The notes below the pieces were generated by a model. It did not search any database and was not told where the DNA came from. It was given only the letters and a program-made list of their open reading frames with translations. From NCBI GenBank assembly GCA_022829145.1, contig CM040761.1:15434245-15498244 (forward strand): 64,000 bases of DNA, given 5' to 3'. Both the position numbers and the translations under genes were made by a program. The stretch is from Albula goreensis. Its lineage: Eukaryota > Chordata > Actinopteri > Albuliformes > Albulidae. How positions within the stretch are numbered: the first letter of the stretch is position 1; the number at the start of each line of letters is the position of its first letter. Shown here one piece after another: positions 26,409 to 37,650 of this stretch.

Positions 26409-28737
26409 ATAGAGAATATAGAGGCAATGTAAGTCCTTTGGTGACGTTAAAAAGGTTGGTTCAAGCGCCCCCATGTGGCAAAATGTATAACACATCTATC
26501 TGTTAATTAAGCATTGTTCAATTCACACTGACTGCTGATTAATTCGATAATCATTGGATATTTTTTTTTTTTATTTCGTAGCTTATTCATTTGAAGCTTA
26601 GCCTTCAATTGAATCCCGACAGAAAATCAGTTTGCTTGTGCTGGCCCATACCTGATAGAAGTTAAAGGGGTGGGAGGGAGGAGGCTGGCTGCCAACATTT
26701 AAGGCCTGTTGGTTTTTATTTTTAAACCCCCGGTAACATCTTGCCTGGCATTTTATTCACAGGAGCATGTGCAGAAACTCTACTGCTTAATGAGGAGGAC
26801 AATTCTTTCCCTCTGCTGATGTACAAATAGAAGGGAAGGAGCACATGTTACTTATGGATGGCCGACCTTCGGCCACTGAAGAGGCACTATGTGATTTACC
26901 TGACAGTTCTGTTTAAGGGAGACTGAGGAATGTGTGTCTGTGTCATTAGAATATGAAAAATCCTTCGTTACACAAGGGCAATGAGCAGCACACACATTTA
27001 GACATGAGAAGTAAGGGGCATTCTCTCACTGGAGAAGTTTCATTTAACTGAGAAGCAGAATCTGAGCAGTCCCACCAACCCTCAGGACAGAATTGTTTTC
27101 TCAAGGCCTTCCTGCTTTTATTTTATGATCTTTCCCAAAGCTAAAGACTGTGTCTGAGATGGGAGAATGGTTGTTTGTCCCATGCAGTTTGCCAGGAAAA
27201 TAGAGACAATGGCCAGGCAATTACAGGTTTTTCAATTGTTTACACACCCACACAGGGACTTGAGATATGTTGACCAAAACCTTAAACTAATTTACCAAAA
27301 CCCTACACCAATATTTTATAAAAATACAAGCTCATGTTCTGCTTTTCTCTTCTGTTACCATTCTAAATCCACATTTTTTTGCAAAACTAAGCATATATCC
27401 CTTATATTTGAATCAATCCTCATAAAACAATCACTCCTCTGTTTATATTGAAAGCATCATGATTAAAAATGATAAACTCAGGTGGCAATATAACTGCAGA
27501 AGCATACCAAGGTTAGTCCTGTAATGCCAAGAAATACTTCCCCTGTTGCTTACCCAAGGAGAACAACACAGAATTATGCTCACATTGGTCTGACAGAATC
27601 TTAGACAATGGAGACTAACATATCTTTATTCTTATTTGGACATCAGTTGACTACAGTAGACCTGCTTTTTCTCTGAATATATATAGAACATTTACATACC
27701 TGGCAGCATTTTTTAAATATCCACAGTATTTTGTAGAAAAATAATTATTTTATTGTATTTGTGTCATTTTCTCATATTTTAGTACATGTAGGAACATTAC
27801 ATCTGCCCGTCAGCCTATGGTACATAGGAGGCATGTATAACACTGAAAATGATAAAAAGAATAAGCATGTGTGAGCAATGTTCTCAGTACGGTTTTTTTC
27901 ATGAGTTGTATGTCATGTGTATGCCAGAATTATAATGCACAGTATGTCCACCAGAGGGAAACCTGTGAAAGCAAACAAGCTCAAGAAAACAAGTCTCATT
28001 GGTTGTCATCCAATGAAGAAGGGGGAGTTACAACAAAACTTTATTTACAAACTAGAATGGCCAGTCATCATGCTGCTCCTGTAGTTCTTGGACAGAGAAA
28101 AAACAACCTGTGTAATAACAAAACACAAGAAACAATCATCAAGAACACAAGTTACCTTTTGCTTCCTACTTAAAAACACTGCCATCTTGGCCTGACCTAG
28201 CAAGAAATTTTCTTGTTGACACTTTTGTTTTGCTTTCCTGCTGTACGCAAATCCAAAGATAAAATTCCTAAGAGAAAACACCTCCTCCACTGCACCAAAA
28301 AATCTCTCCAAAACAACAAAAAGTCGTGACAACCTGCCACACTCTATAAAACTATGAAAGTGAACAAAAGGGCATGCACTTTGCACTGCTGAGTTAATCA
28401 CTGAAATAAAAGCATTCAATCCCAGGCAGCACCTTCAACTGTAAATCCCCAGCATATTTTGTCAAAGGTGGTTCGTACAGTGTCCTCCATGCTGGTCTTG
28501 TGTCCACCGGGATCCCAAGTTTATCCCTCCAGGGAGTGTCAGTTCTTCTGCCCAACTTTTAGTTGTTCAACACTTTGACACAGAGCATGTAGAGCCCTTT
28601 GCCACCAGCACAGTCCAGAGAGAGAGAGAGAGAGAGATGTGTGTCTCTTCAATTTTACTTAATGTGCTACAGTAAATTAATAAAATAGCTGTGTAGTAAA
28701 TAGTGTGGTAAAAACAATTTTTAAATTTTATTTTAAC
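26409..28737. other. Divergent R1/R2 intergenic region
   Basis: About 2.3 kb between two head-to-head receptor genes. No exon supported. Contains a short GA run at 28616-28636. Likely holds both promoters; sites other than the two IRF-type motifs were not resolved. Confidence 0.5.
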
Positions 28738-28747
28738 TTTCGGTTTC
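28738..28747 (+). promoter_or_regulatory. IRF/ISRE-type site upstream of R2
   Basis: TTTCGGTTTC, 52 bp before the R2 start codon, matches TTTCNNTTTC in the same orientation to transcription as the sites of R1, R3 and R4. Confidence 0.6.
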
Positions 28748-28799
28748 GTCTGAGTGGTGCGCTTCAGAGTCTGAAGTCTTCAACTGAATGATATCAGCG

Positions 28800-31700
28800 A
28801 TGGCAAGCAAATTCTGCATAACATTATTACTCCTTGCTGTCCCAAACTTCGGAACAGGTAAGACAAGGAATATATCGGAATTTCTGTTTTTACATGTTGC
28901 TAGTCGTATATTTACCATTATGTCTGACTGCACGTACCTGTAAAGGCTAGCTCCAAGGACAGCTGCAGATAGCATAAGCCTTCCTTGTGCACCTCCGACG
29001 TTATCCCATTTACCCATTTACCACCCATTTACAACCCTGACCACCATACAAGCGGCGAACAAAATGTCTTCATTTTCTGTATAGACTACACAACATTAAA
29101 ACGAATAACCATGTGAATTAAATCTTAGATGGAGCAATAGAACAGCTTGATAAGTCATTTTCTGGAGTGTTGGCGCACTTTCTTAAGTAGCGTCTTGGGC
29201 TTGGTACTTACTATAAACTCTAATATGCTCAGTTTCCTAAAACACACAACCATAGACGTATGATGGCTATTCATTCTTAGTCATTTAAAAGCTACTTTAG
29301 TTCAACTGAAGAATTTGCCGAACGTTCCTTCATGAAAGAAGTTGTATATTTGCCATTAGACATTACCGTATCTATAATGTCCAGGTAAAACGATTAAAGC
29401 ATTGTTATGTAGAATTCCTACAGAGTATTACATTAATTTAGGACACACAGATACCTTAATTTAATAAATAATTTCATTGAGTGGGCCTAAATCCTTACTC
29501 TGATGGACAGTAGAAATCATATTTATCCTATGGGAATGGGCTACTGTGGTTACTTTTATAGAATTACTTTCATTTTCAGGCGTGTTTACAGATTGTAGAG
29601 ACTGAATGTGTTTTGATGTTTTTGATTAAAGAATGTTGGTTGGATTTTCGCCTATTTATCGTTTGCAAAATTTATAATGCCTGATATTTGATATTTTATT
29701 TTATTATTCTGCAACACAAGGTAAAGATCAGGCGTTTGTCTGAACTAAAACTAGTAGTCCCTGCTGCATCCATTTACCGCAGCCCATAAAATGCATCTTG
29801 GCACACAGAAAGTAAAATATGTGCAAGTAAGGCATATGTCTCTACATATCTGAAGACATTTTGCACCATTGCACTTTAAAGCAGCTATTTATGCTACTAT
29901 CCTTGCCATTTCCTTTATGCCATAACTCCATGAAAGTACCGGTACACTGGACTCTCGTTAAACCGGACTGATTGGGGGGAAAGGGAGTACGATATAACCG
30001 ATATTACGGTGTAACCGGGTGATTAAAAAACACACAGTAGTCTGATCTCGGCTGTGATACCAAGCCATATTTACTCATAGTTCGGTGTACAACAAATCTC
30101 GGGAGGTCCTCTATACTCTACCTGCTACATCAGACCACCGCACCTGCTGACCAGTACTATTCCATCACCCCCAGACACACTCTTTGTTATTCAGGCAAGG
30201 CGTAAGTAAACACTGTGTTGAGTTTACAACACAATCAATTTAATATACGTATATTGATCACTTCCTGTGTTTCTAAACCCACCCTTAAATCATCCCTGCA
30301 CTGCCGAAACCAAAGCTTTGGTGGTTAGAGGTCTGAACTTGTCAAATATTAACCAGAATAGACCACACATGTTGTTACAGCAGAAATAGTCCGTTATAAC
30401 CGAAATCCGTTTTAACGAAGTCTGCTATAACGTGGGTTCAGTCTATATATTTAACAACCTCACTGGAGCTGTGAGGTTGTTAAAGTGTTGTTATCATAAT
30501 CTGATCAGTGATTATTAAAATTATATGAATGAGCAACTAACACCTCCAAATAGGCTTCAGTGTTTCATGTGCATGACAGTATGACCCAGTCATTGACGGT
30601 CAGTTTGTAGGGGTGCTAAAATTAACTGCTTATATTTTGAACATGAATCTAACTAGGGGCTGGATGCCTGTAAGGTACATCATGCATTTGCTGACTAGGT
30701 CTTAGTGTCTTATGCCTGTTTTTCCCTTCAGATTTCTTTATTCATTTATATACAAACCCACTATACTGTATACACAAAGACATTTTAAGTGTACCATGAA
30801 TAAATATATGGTTTATGAATGGCCCAGGGGAACAACTGGAGCTGTGAAGAGATTCATGTCTAATATTTTTGAAAATTAAGTTTTCTTTTAATAGTGTTTT
30901 TTCAATGTTGACTTTCATCAATCAATCTTAATCTGTTGCAAAAAAAAACCCTGATTTGTCTGGCAGTTGCCCCCTGTTCATCAACACATGTACACCAGCT
31001 AATTTTCCAATGCAATGACGGGGCAGTTTTGCTGAACTGTGAACATGAAGAAGCAGCTGGCAGGAGTGATGGATGATTGACGCTTCATGAGCTAGCATAT
31101 TCTAACAGTGACTTACTGATTTTAGCCTATTGTTGTCATTTTCTCTGAAGAGAGGAAAAACTATCTATTGGTTTAAACAGATTAGGTTGTCAACTCAGTG
31201 TAACCCCACCCTTTATATGGTTCCTCACTCTCCTGTCACTAACTGGTAGTAAAGGCCATGGTGGGAAACACATGCTGCTGTGCTCTACCTGAATTTACAG
31301 TTGATCAATGCAGATCAATGCAGTTTTAACATTGTAGAGTCAGGGAAAACAGTCACAAAAAGTACATTACAAATCCTCACTTGTCAGGTGTTCTGTTGCA
31401 GGTGCCCCCACAAATGATGTCTATGGCCAGACAGGGGGGGACATCACTCTTATACCCACAGTTGGTGGAGGTGATCTACAGGAAGTTCTCTGGAGACACA
31501 ATCACAACAAGGCTGTTGAGTTTGACCAGAATATAACTGAGTTTGGCCAATTCAAAGGGCGAACAAGCCTGGATCCAAAGACAGGACAGCTAACAATCAC
31601 TCAGCTCAAGAGGACAGACAATGGCCAGTACAAGGTGGAGCTGGTGATAAAGGGAACAGTACATGAATATAATTATGCAGTAACAATTATTGGTGAGTAT

Positions 31701-34700
31701 GTTTGATTCTGTGAGGTAATTTGAACCCCTTTATCAGTGGCTTAGAAATGTAACTGGATTGGTTTTAATTCAACAGACTTCTGAACTGCAACTGCACTGA
31801 ATTGTTTTTTCACTTCAACATATGTTAAAAATATGTTTTCTAACGCTGTCACTTGAGTTTGCATTGTATCAGCTTCTGTCCTTATTGATAAAATGCTTGT
31901 ATATGTTAATGTAGATGTTATTCTTAGTCTGATAAAAGTGCTGATGAGTCTTTAACCCAGAGTCATTTTTGTATCAATTGATCAGTCATACTATAAAAAG
32001 AAACTGGGTTTTTAACCCAGAGGTTGTAGGTGTGAATACCAAGAGATTACATATAAAAGCTCTAGAATCCATGAACACTGCTTGCATAATTAGACAATAT
32101 AAACAACAATGATTAAGTAAACTCTGTGGTAACAAGCCTTTAATTCCCATGTAGATGCTGTGACTAAACCAACAGTGACCTGCCAGAACATCAACAGCTC
32201 CACGGTAACCCTGCGGTGTGCTGGGGATCAGAGCCCACTGACTAAGTACAGCTGGGTGGGGCCTGAGATACAGAATAAATCAGGGTCTGAGCTGCAGCTC
32301 AACAATGAGGACGTTCAGAGCTCTGATGCTGCTATCTACACCTGTGTGGTGAAGAACCCTGTGAGCGAGAAGAGATCCGACTTTTATGTGAAGACCTGCT
32401 CCGCATCACAAGGTGATTCCCACACTTGATATAGGGACTAATCACTGCTACAGTTTTTACCAACTTAGCAGCAACACATATCCTGGGTGATGAGGGTAGC
32501 TTACCTTTGTGTATATAATTCAGTTATATGCTGAACCAAACAGACTTAGATGATACTTTTACTGCTATTCGAAACATCAAATTCCTTGTTTGTTCCTTTT
32601 TTTTTTTCCATAAAATAAAAAAGAATAAAAAGGGTTCTCTACAGTGAGAAGTAGAAATAAATAAGTAAAACTGCTCTGGAGACTGATAGCCAGTTTGGTG
32701 AATTGTGTTTTTCTTATTCTTAGTTAATATCGCTGAAATTGCTGGCGGGGTCATTGGTGTTATCCTCCTCCTCGTTATCATTGCTGGAGTTTATTTCTGT
32801 TGCTGGCGTAAAAGAAATCAAGAAGGTAAGTGACTGTTCTAAAACTACTTTAGTATTCACTTCAGTATACTTAATTATACTGTTTTGGGGGCAGCAATGA
32901 AAAGACTCTCATCCTATCAATTTGGTGAAATGTCAGTGGCGTATCTCCAATGCATTAAATGCGGTCATCTTTCTTGCATCAGATGCAGAATCATTATATC
33001 ATGTCTCAAATGCAGCATTTTCAGCACAAAGTTAATTTTTGCAATACAGCAGTATTATGTCATAACTGAGTCAGACCAAAGAAATTATATATAAAAGATG
33101 TTAAACTTACTGTAATGCCAAAAGGTATTAGGTACTCCCATTCATGTGACATTCAGATTTTTATGTTTTCTCTGTTCTTATGAGCTCTGATGTGACCTGT
33201 GAAGGGAGCTAACAACATTGAAAGGGAGGAGTAGATTCCTGAATATCTGGATATCTGTTCTGTGCCATCATTACAAAGTCATTTTTTTTGTCCAAAAATC
33301 ATGATTCAAATTAAATATTAATAGCAATGTGAAATTGTGCTGATTCTGATCATTGAATGGTGAAATTACACATGTATTTTGAGCCAAAGAAAATAATTCA
33401 GTACTTTTTAGAAACAAGCACGGTTATCACATCAAAAAATTTTTGAACATTTTTGGAACAATGTTGAATATAGACTTGTCCTATCATGGAAAATATGTAG
33501 TAACTGTTTTGGGTGAGTATTATGATGTAATATAATATGAGCTTAGTCATAACAGAACATTTTTCACAGCTTTTACAAATTCACTAAACTGAGGTCACAG
33601 TATGACACATAAGCATGTATTCACAGCCCCCTCTCCTTTATACTGTACCCAGCACATACAGGGTCATTTACTTTGTGTTTCCACAGGAAATGTTGGGAGG
33701 GAAGAAAAGATGGCTGACAAGACATTTAAAGGGAGTACGCCCGAGGGGGCCGATGGAGATTTCCCACAGGCAGGTATGTACAGAGAACCAATCAGTCACG
33801 TTATTAATAAGATATTGCAATGGGTAAAAGCAAAAGATCAGCAGGTAAAATTGTCAGTATTTATAGTAATTTCTATGTAGAAGCACATGCTACTCTGGTA
33901 ACATAGATGGACAGATGTGTTTAAGCTCAGTATCACACAGATCTGGATAAGTCAATGTTGCTGAATTCTCTTAACCTGATTGAAGTGACAGTGTGAAGCA
34001 ACCATCAGGTGTTCACAGCCCCATCACCTATATTCTGTACCTAGCACACACAGGATCATTTCCTTTTTGTCTCCACAGGACATGTTAAGAAAACGGTACA
34101 GCAGTTTGGGGGGCCAGGTAAACGGATTATGATCCCCAATAAACCCATTGATGAGGATAAGGATGAGACGGAACCTCTGATTGAGGCACAGAAAACAGCT
34201 GATGGGGGTGCTGGACTTCCTTTGGAAGAGAGGCAGGCAGGTATGTACACAGAACCAAATAGTATGAACCAAAGCCTATGACAGACCAGCTGACTAACTG
34301 ATTTAATATTGCTGTTCCACTGCCACATTTGTCAAACCACTCTAAACAATTGTATCGGGTATCAATGAGTTCATGTCTCAAATTAAATATTAATAGCAAA
34401 GTGAAATTGTGCTGATTCTGATCATTGAATGGTGAAATGACGCATGTATTTTGAGCCAAAGAAAATAATTCAGTACTCTTTAGAAACAGAAGCACAGTTC
34501 TCACATCAAAAATGCTTGGAATTTAAGGGAGTTCCATTGGAACCTGTAATGAAGATAAGAATAAACGGAACCTCAGACTGAGCCACCGAAAACGCCAGAG
34601 GGGGCCGATGGAGATGACCAACAGCCAGGTATGTACATAGAACCAACCAGTCACGTTATTAATAAGATATTGCAATGGGTAAAAGCAAAAGATCAGCAGG

Positions 34701-37650
34701 TAAAATTGTCAGTATTTATAGTAATCTCTATGTAGAAGCACATGCTACTCTGGTAACATAGACAGACAGATGTATCTAAGCTCAGTATCACACAGATCTG
34801 GATAAGTCAATGTTGCTGAATTCTCTTAACCTGATTGAAGTGACAGTGTGAAGCAACCATCAGGTGTTCACAGCCCCATCACCTATATTCTGTACCCAGC
34901 ACACACAGGATCATTTCCTTTTTGTCTCCACAGGACATGTTAAGAAAACGGTACAGCAGTTTGGGGGGCCAGGTAAACGGATTATGATCCCCAATAAACC
35001 CATTGATGAGGATAAGGATGAGACGGAACCTCTGATTGAGGCACAGAAAACAGCTGATGGGGGTGCTGGACTTCCTTTGGAAGAGAGGCAGGCAGGTATG
35101 TACACAGAACCAAATAGTATGAACCAAAGCCTATGACAGACCAGCTGACTAACTGATTTAATATTGCTGTTCCACTGCCACATTTGTCAAACCACTCTAA
35201 ACAATTGTATCGGGTATCAATGAGTTCATGTCTCAAATTAAATATTAATAGCAAAGTGAAATTGTGCTGATTCTGATCATTGAATGGTGAAATGACGCAT
35301 GTATTTTGAGCCAAAGAAAATAATTCAGTACTCTTTAGAAACAGAAGCACAGTTAACACATCAAAAATGCTTGGAATTTAAGGGAGTTCCATTGGAACCT
35401 GTAATGAAGATAAGAATAAGACGGAACCTCAGACTGAGCCACCGAAAACGCCAGAGGGGGCCGATGGAGATGACCAACAGCCAGGTATGTACATAGAACC
35501 AACCAGTCACGTTATTAATAAGATATTGCAATGGGTAAAAGCAAAAGATCAGCAGGTAAAATTGTCAGTATATATAGTAATCTCTATGTAGAAGCACATG
35601 CTACTCTGGTAACATAGACAGACAGATCTATCTAAGCTCAGTATCACACAGATCTGGCAAGTCAATGTTGCTGAATTCTCTTAACCTGATTGAAGTGACA
35701 GTGTGAAGCAACCATCAGGTGTTCACAGCCCCATCACCTATATTCTGTACCCAGCACACACAGGATCATTTCCTTTTTGTCTCCACAGGACATGTTAAGA
35801 AAACGGTACAGCAGTTTGGGGGGCCAGGTAAACGGATTATGATCCCCAATAAACCCATTGATGAGGATAAGGATGAGACGGAACCTCTGATTGAGGCACA
35901 GAAAACAGCTGATGGGGGTGCTAGACTTCCTTTGGAAGAGAGGCAGGCAGGTATGTACACAGAACCAAATAGTATGAACCAAAGCCTATGACAGACCGGC
36001 TGACTAACTGATTTAATATTGCAGTTCCACTGCCACATTTGTCAAACCACACTAAACAATTGTATCAGGTATCAATGAATTTCTACCACACAGGTATAAT
36101 GATGTTTTATTTTCAGAGAAGAGAGGGGTTATGAAATTAACTGCTGTTGGTGTCAAAGATTCAATACCTAACCTCAAGAGGATCTAGGCATCAATAGAAA
36201 AGGATTTATTCCCAAAAGAATTTATTTACCACCGCGCATAAAAATCTGTGGACCATATGTATACTGTACACGATATCTTTGTCAAATTAAAAACATACAG
36301 TTTTATTTCTTTACAGAATCATTTAGCAATGAGTCTGGAGGTTTCTCTCCTAAATCCCCAGCTTCTGGCTCTGTACCACTCAGCCTTCCTTGTTCTTCAC
36401 CAGCTTGTACACCTGAGACAGGAAAGGGCGGTGATGTGGAGAGTGAAGAAAATGGAGGCAGTGAAGACAACCTGATACCAGATCTAAAAAACCAATCCCC
36501 CCCCTCTGTCCAGAGTGAGGCAGTAGAAAGAGAAATTAAAGACCTGGCTCCACCTTTATTAGTCTCATCCACAGAGCATGCAGAAATACAAGATCCAAAC
36601 CTGCATACCACTACAGGTTCCCCTGCTGACACTAAGGAAGATGAACAAAAGTGCTCCACTTCCCCGGCCATGCCAGATGGAGACCAGATGAACAGTGAGA
36701 TTCAGGACACAGGTGCAGAACACAGTGAGGAGAGGCAAGAGGAAGAGGAAACTAATAAACTCACACATCACGACACAAAACCTCCTAAACCAGCCATGGC
36801 TCATAGGATTCCTCCAAAAGTTCCACAGAAGCCCAATCCCAAGCTCTTTCCACCAGCACATCACACTTCAGAGGCCGAGGAAGTGCTTACAGAAACTGTA
36901 TTAAGCACCACTATTGTCAGTGCAAACGATGACACTAGAAACCAGCAGACACCAGGAGACCAGAAGAATAGTGAGACTCTCAGAGACAGAGAGAGAAGAA
37001 ATGAAGAGCCAGCAGCAAAGCAAGACATCCCCAATATCAAAGAAGAAGAGTCGGTTGAAGGATCGAAAAAACTAGAGCCTGATTTAATGACCCCCCCTAC
37101 AAAACCCCCAAGAACCCAGGAAGGAGAGCAAAAGGAAAGGCCATCTGCCATGACACCTCATGACCAAGACCCATATCAGACTGTTCCACCAACTCACCAG
37201 TCCAAGGTAGCAGAACACAGTGAGGAGAGAAAAGAAAAACAAAAAACTGATGAACTGATGCATTGTGACCAAAAACTTCAGAAAGCATATGTGGATCGTG
37301 GCCCTCGCCCAAAAATTCCACGGAAACCCAACCTCAATAAGCTCATTCCACCAGCACCCCAGAAAACCTCAGAGGCCGAGGAAGTGAATACAGAAACTGT
37401 ATCAAACACCACTAATGTTAGCGCAACTGATGAGACTAGAAACCAGCTGACACCAAGAGACCAGGAGAAGACTGGAAAACCAGAAGATCAGCTGAAGACC
37501 ATAAATCCAACTCTGGTCAGCACTACCGATCCTGACACACAAGGCGACACTACAGAGGAAGAGATGACGACAGATGGAGGTGACACTGAGAATGTAACTG
37601 GCACACAGGGAAACACTACAGAGAATGAGTCTGAGATCAAAAAAATCTAG
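28800..37650 (+). CDS. R2: CD2/SLAM-family-like receptor, proline-rich tail
   Basis: Likely leukocyte surface receptor. Exons: signal 28800-28857, V-like 31402-31692, C2-like 32155-32412, transmembrane 32724-32825, tail 33687-33773, 34079-34240, 34934-35095, 35789-35950, and long last exon 36317-37650. All are phase 1, giving about 871 residues. A 75-bp extra exon (35410-35484) and a stop-bearing exon (36117-36187) may be alternatives. The signal peptide is MASKFCITLLLLAVPNFGT; the membrane span is IAGGVIGVILLLVIIAGVYF, followed by CCWRKR. The last exon (about 443 residues) is Glu/Thr/Pro-rich with PPKP, KVPQKPNPK, PTKPPR and KIPRKPN stretches that could bind SH3 domains, as the CD2 tail does (inference). 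Two internal repeats start at about 36712 and 37206 (AEHSEER). Only two tyrosines (DPYQTV, KAYVDR), so no switch motif. Poly(A) signal at 38010. Confidence 0.82.
29945..30443. mobile_element. pogo/Tigger-like non-autonomous DNA element
   Basis: Imperfect terminal inverted repeats: the left end cactggactctcgttaaa matches the reverse complement of the right end (gactgaacccacgttata) at about 17 of the first 24 bases. Inside both ends are repeats of the 'tataaccgatat / gttataacggac' kind, typical of Tigger-type termini. TA flanks both ends (29943-29944, 30444-30445), the expected Tc1/mariner-superfamily target duplication. 499 bp, no transposase frame. Lies in R2 intron 1. Confidence 0.6.
31402..31692 (+). 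CDS. R2 exon 2: cysteine-less V-like Ig domain
   Basis: 97 codons, phase 1 to 1. TGGDITLIP opening strand, VLWRHNHNKAVEF with core Trp, and RTDNGQYKVEL with strand-F Tyr. No Cys. NIT is a possible glycosylation site. Confidence 0.88.
32155..32412 (+). CDS. R2 exon 3: C2-like Ig domain
   Basis: 86 codons, phase 1 to 1. Cysteines in VTCQN, LRCAGD, YTCVVK and VKTC. The 5' intron end (aagcctttaattcccatgtag) is shared with R1, tying this exon to R1 more than to R3/R4. Confidence 0.92.
33300..36085 (+). repeat. Tandem blocks in R2 tail region, two of 855 bp nearly identical
   Basis: Block 2 (about 34376-35230) and block 3 (about 35231-36085) differ at only a few bases. Block 1 (about 33300-34375) is homologous but longer and more diverged. 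Each block has one 162-bp tail exon (34079-34240, 34934-35095, 35789-35950) encoding GHVKKTVQQFGGPGK and an acidic DEDKDETEPL stretch. Blocks 2 and 3 also have a short exon-like copy (34555-34628, 35410-35484). Antisense open frames repeated every 855 bp are shadows of this repeat. Confidence 0.9.
35410..35484 (+). CDS. R2 optional mini-exon, apparent chimera
   Basis: If spliced from the AG at 35408-35409 it reads DKNKTEPQTEPPKTPEGADG in phase 1 to 1, ending at a GTATGT donor. The first half resembles the 162-bp exon (DKDETEPL), and the second half resembles the 33687-33773 exon (STPEGADGDF). An upstream AG ('ggaatttaag') is also in phase. The acceptor lacks a good pyrimidine tract, so use is uncertain. 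Its copy at 34555-34628 is one base shorter and would shift the frame. Confidence 0.4.
36117..36187 (+). CDS. R2 alternative exon ending in stop
   Basis: Good acceptor (gttttattttcag) and in-phase reading EKRGVMKLTAVGVKDSIPNL, then KRI and TAG at 36185-36187. If included it would end the protein before the 443-residue last exon. No AATAAA was seen right after it, so it could be a poison exon or an unused relic. Confidence 0.4.

Noticed and set aside
34024-36038. Antisense frames of 82-125 codons repeated every 855 bp
   Set aside because: Shadows of the R2 tail exons in the tandem blocks; no leader, domain or splice context.
36303-37321. Several antisense frames of 62-122 codons
   Set aside because: Opposite-strand shadows of the R2 last exon.
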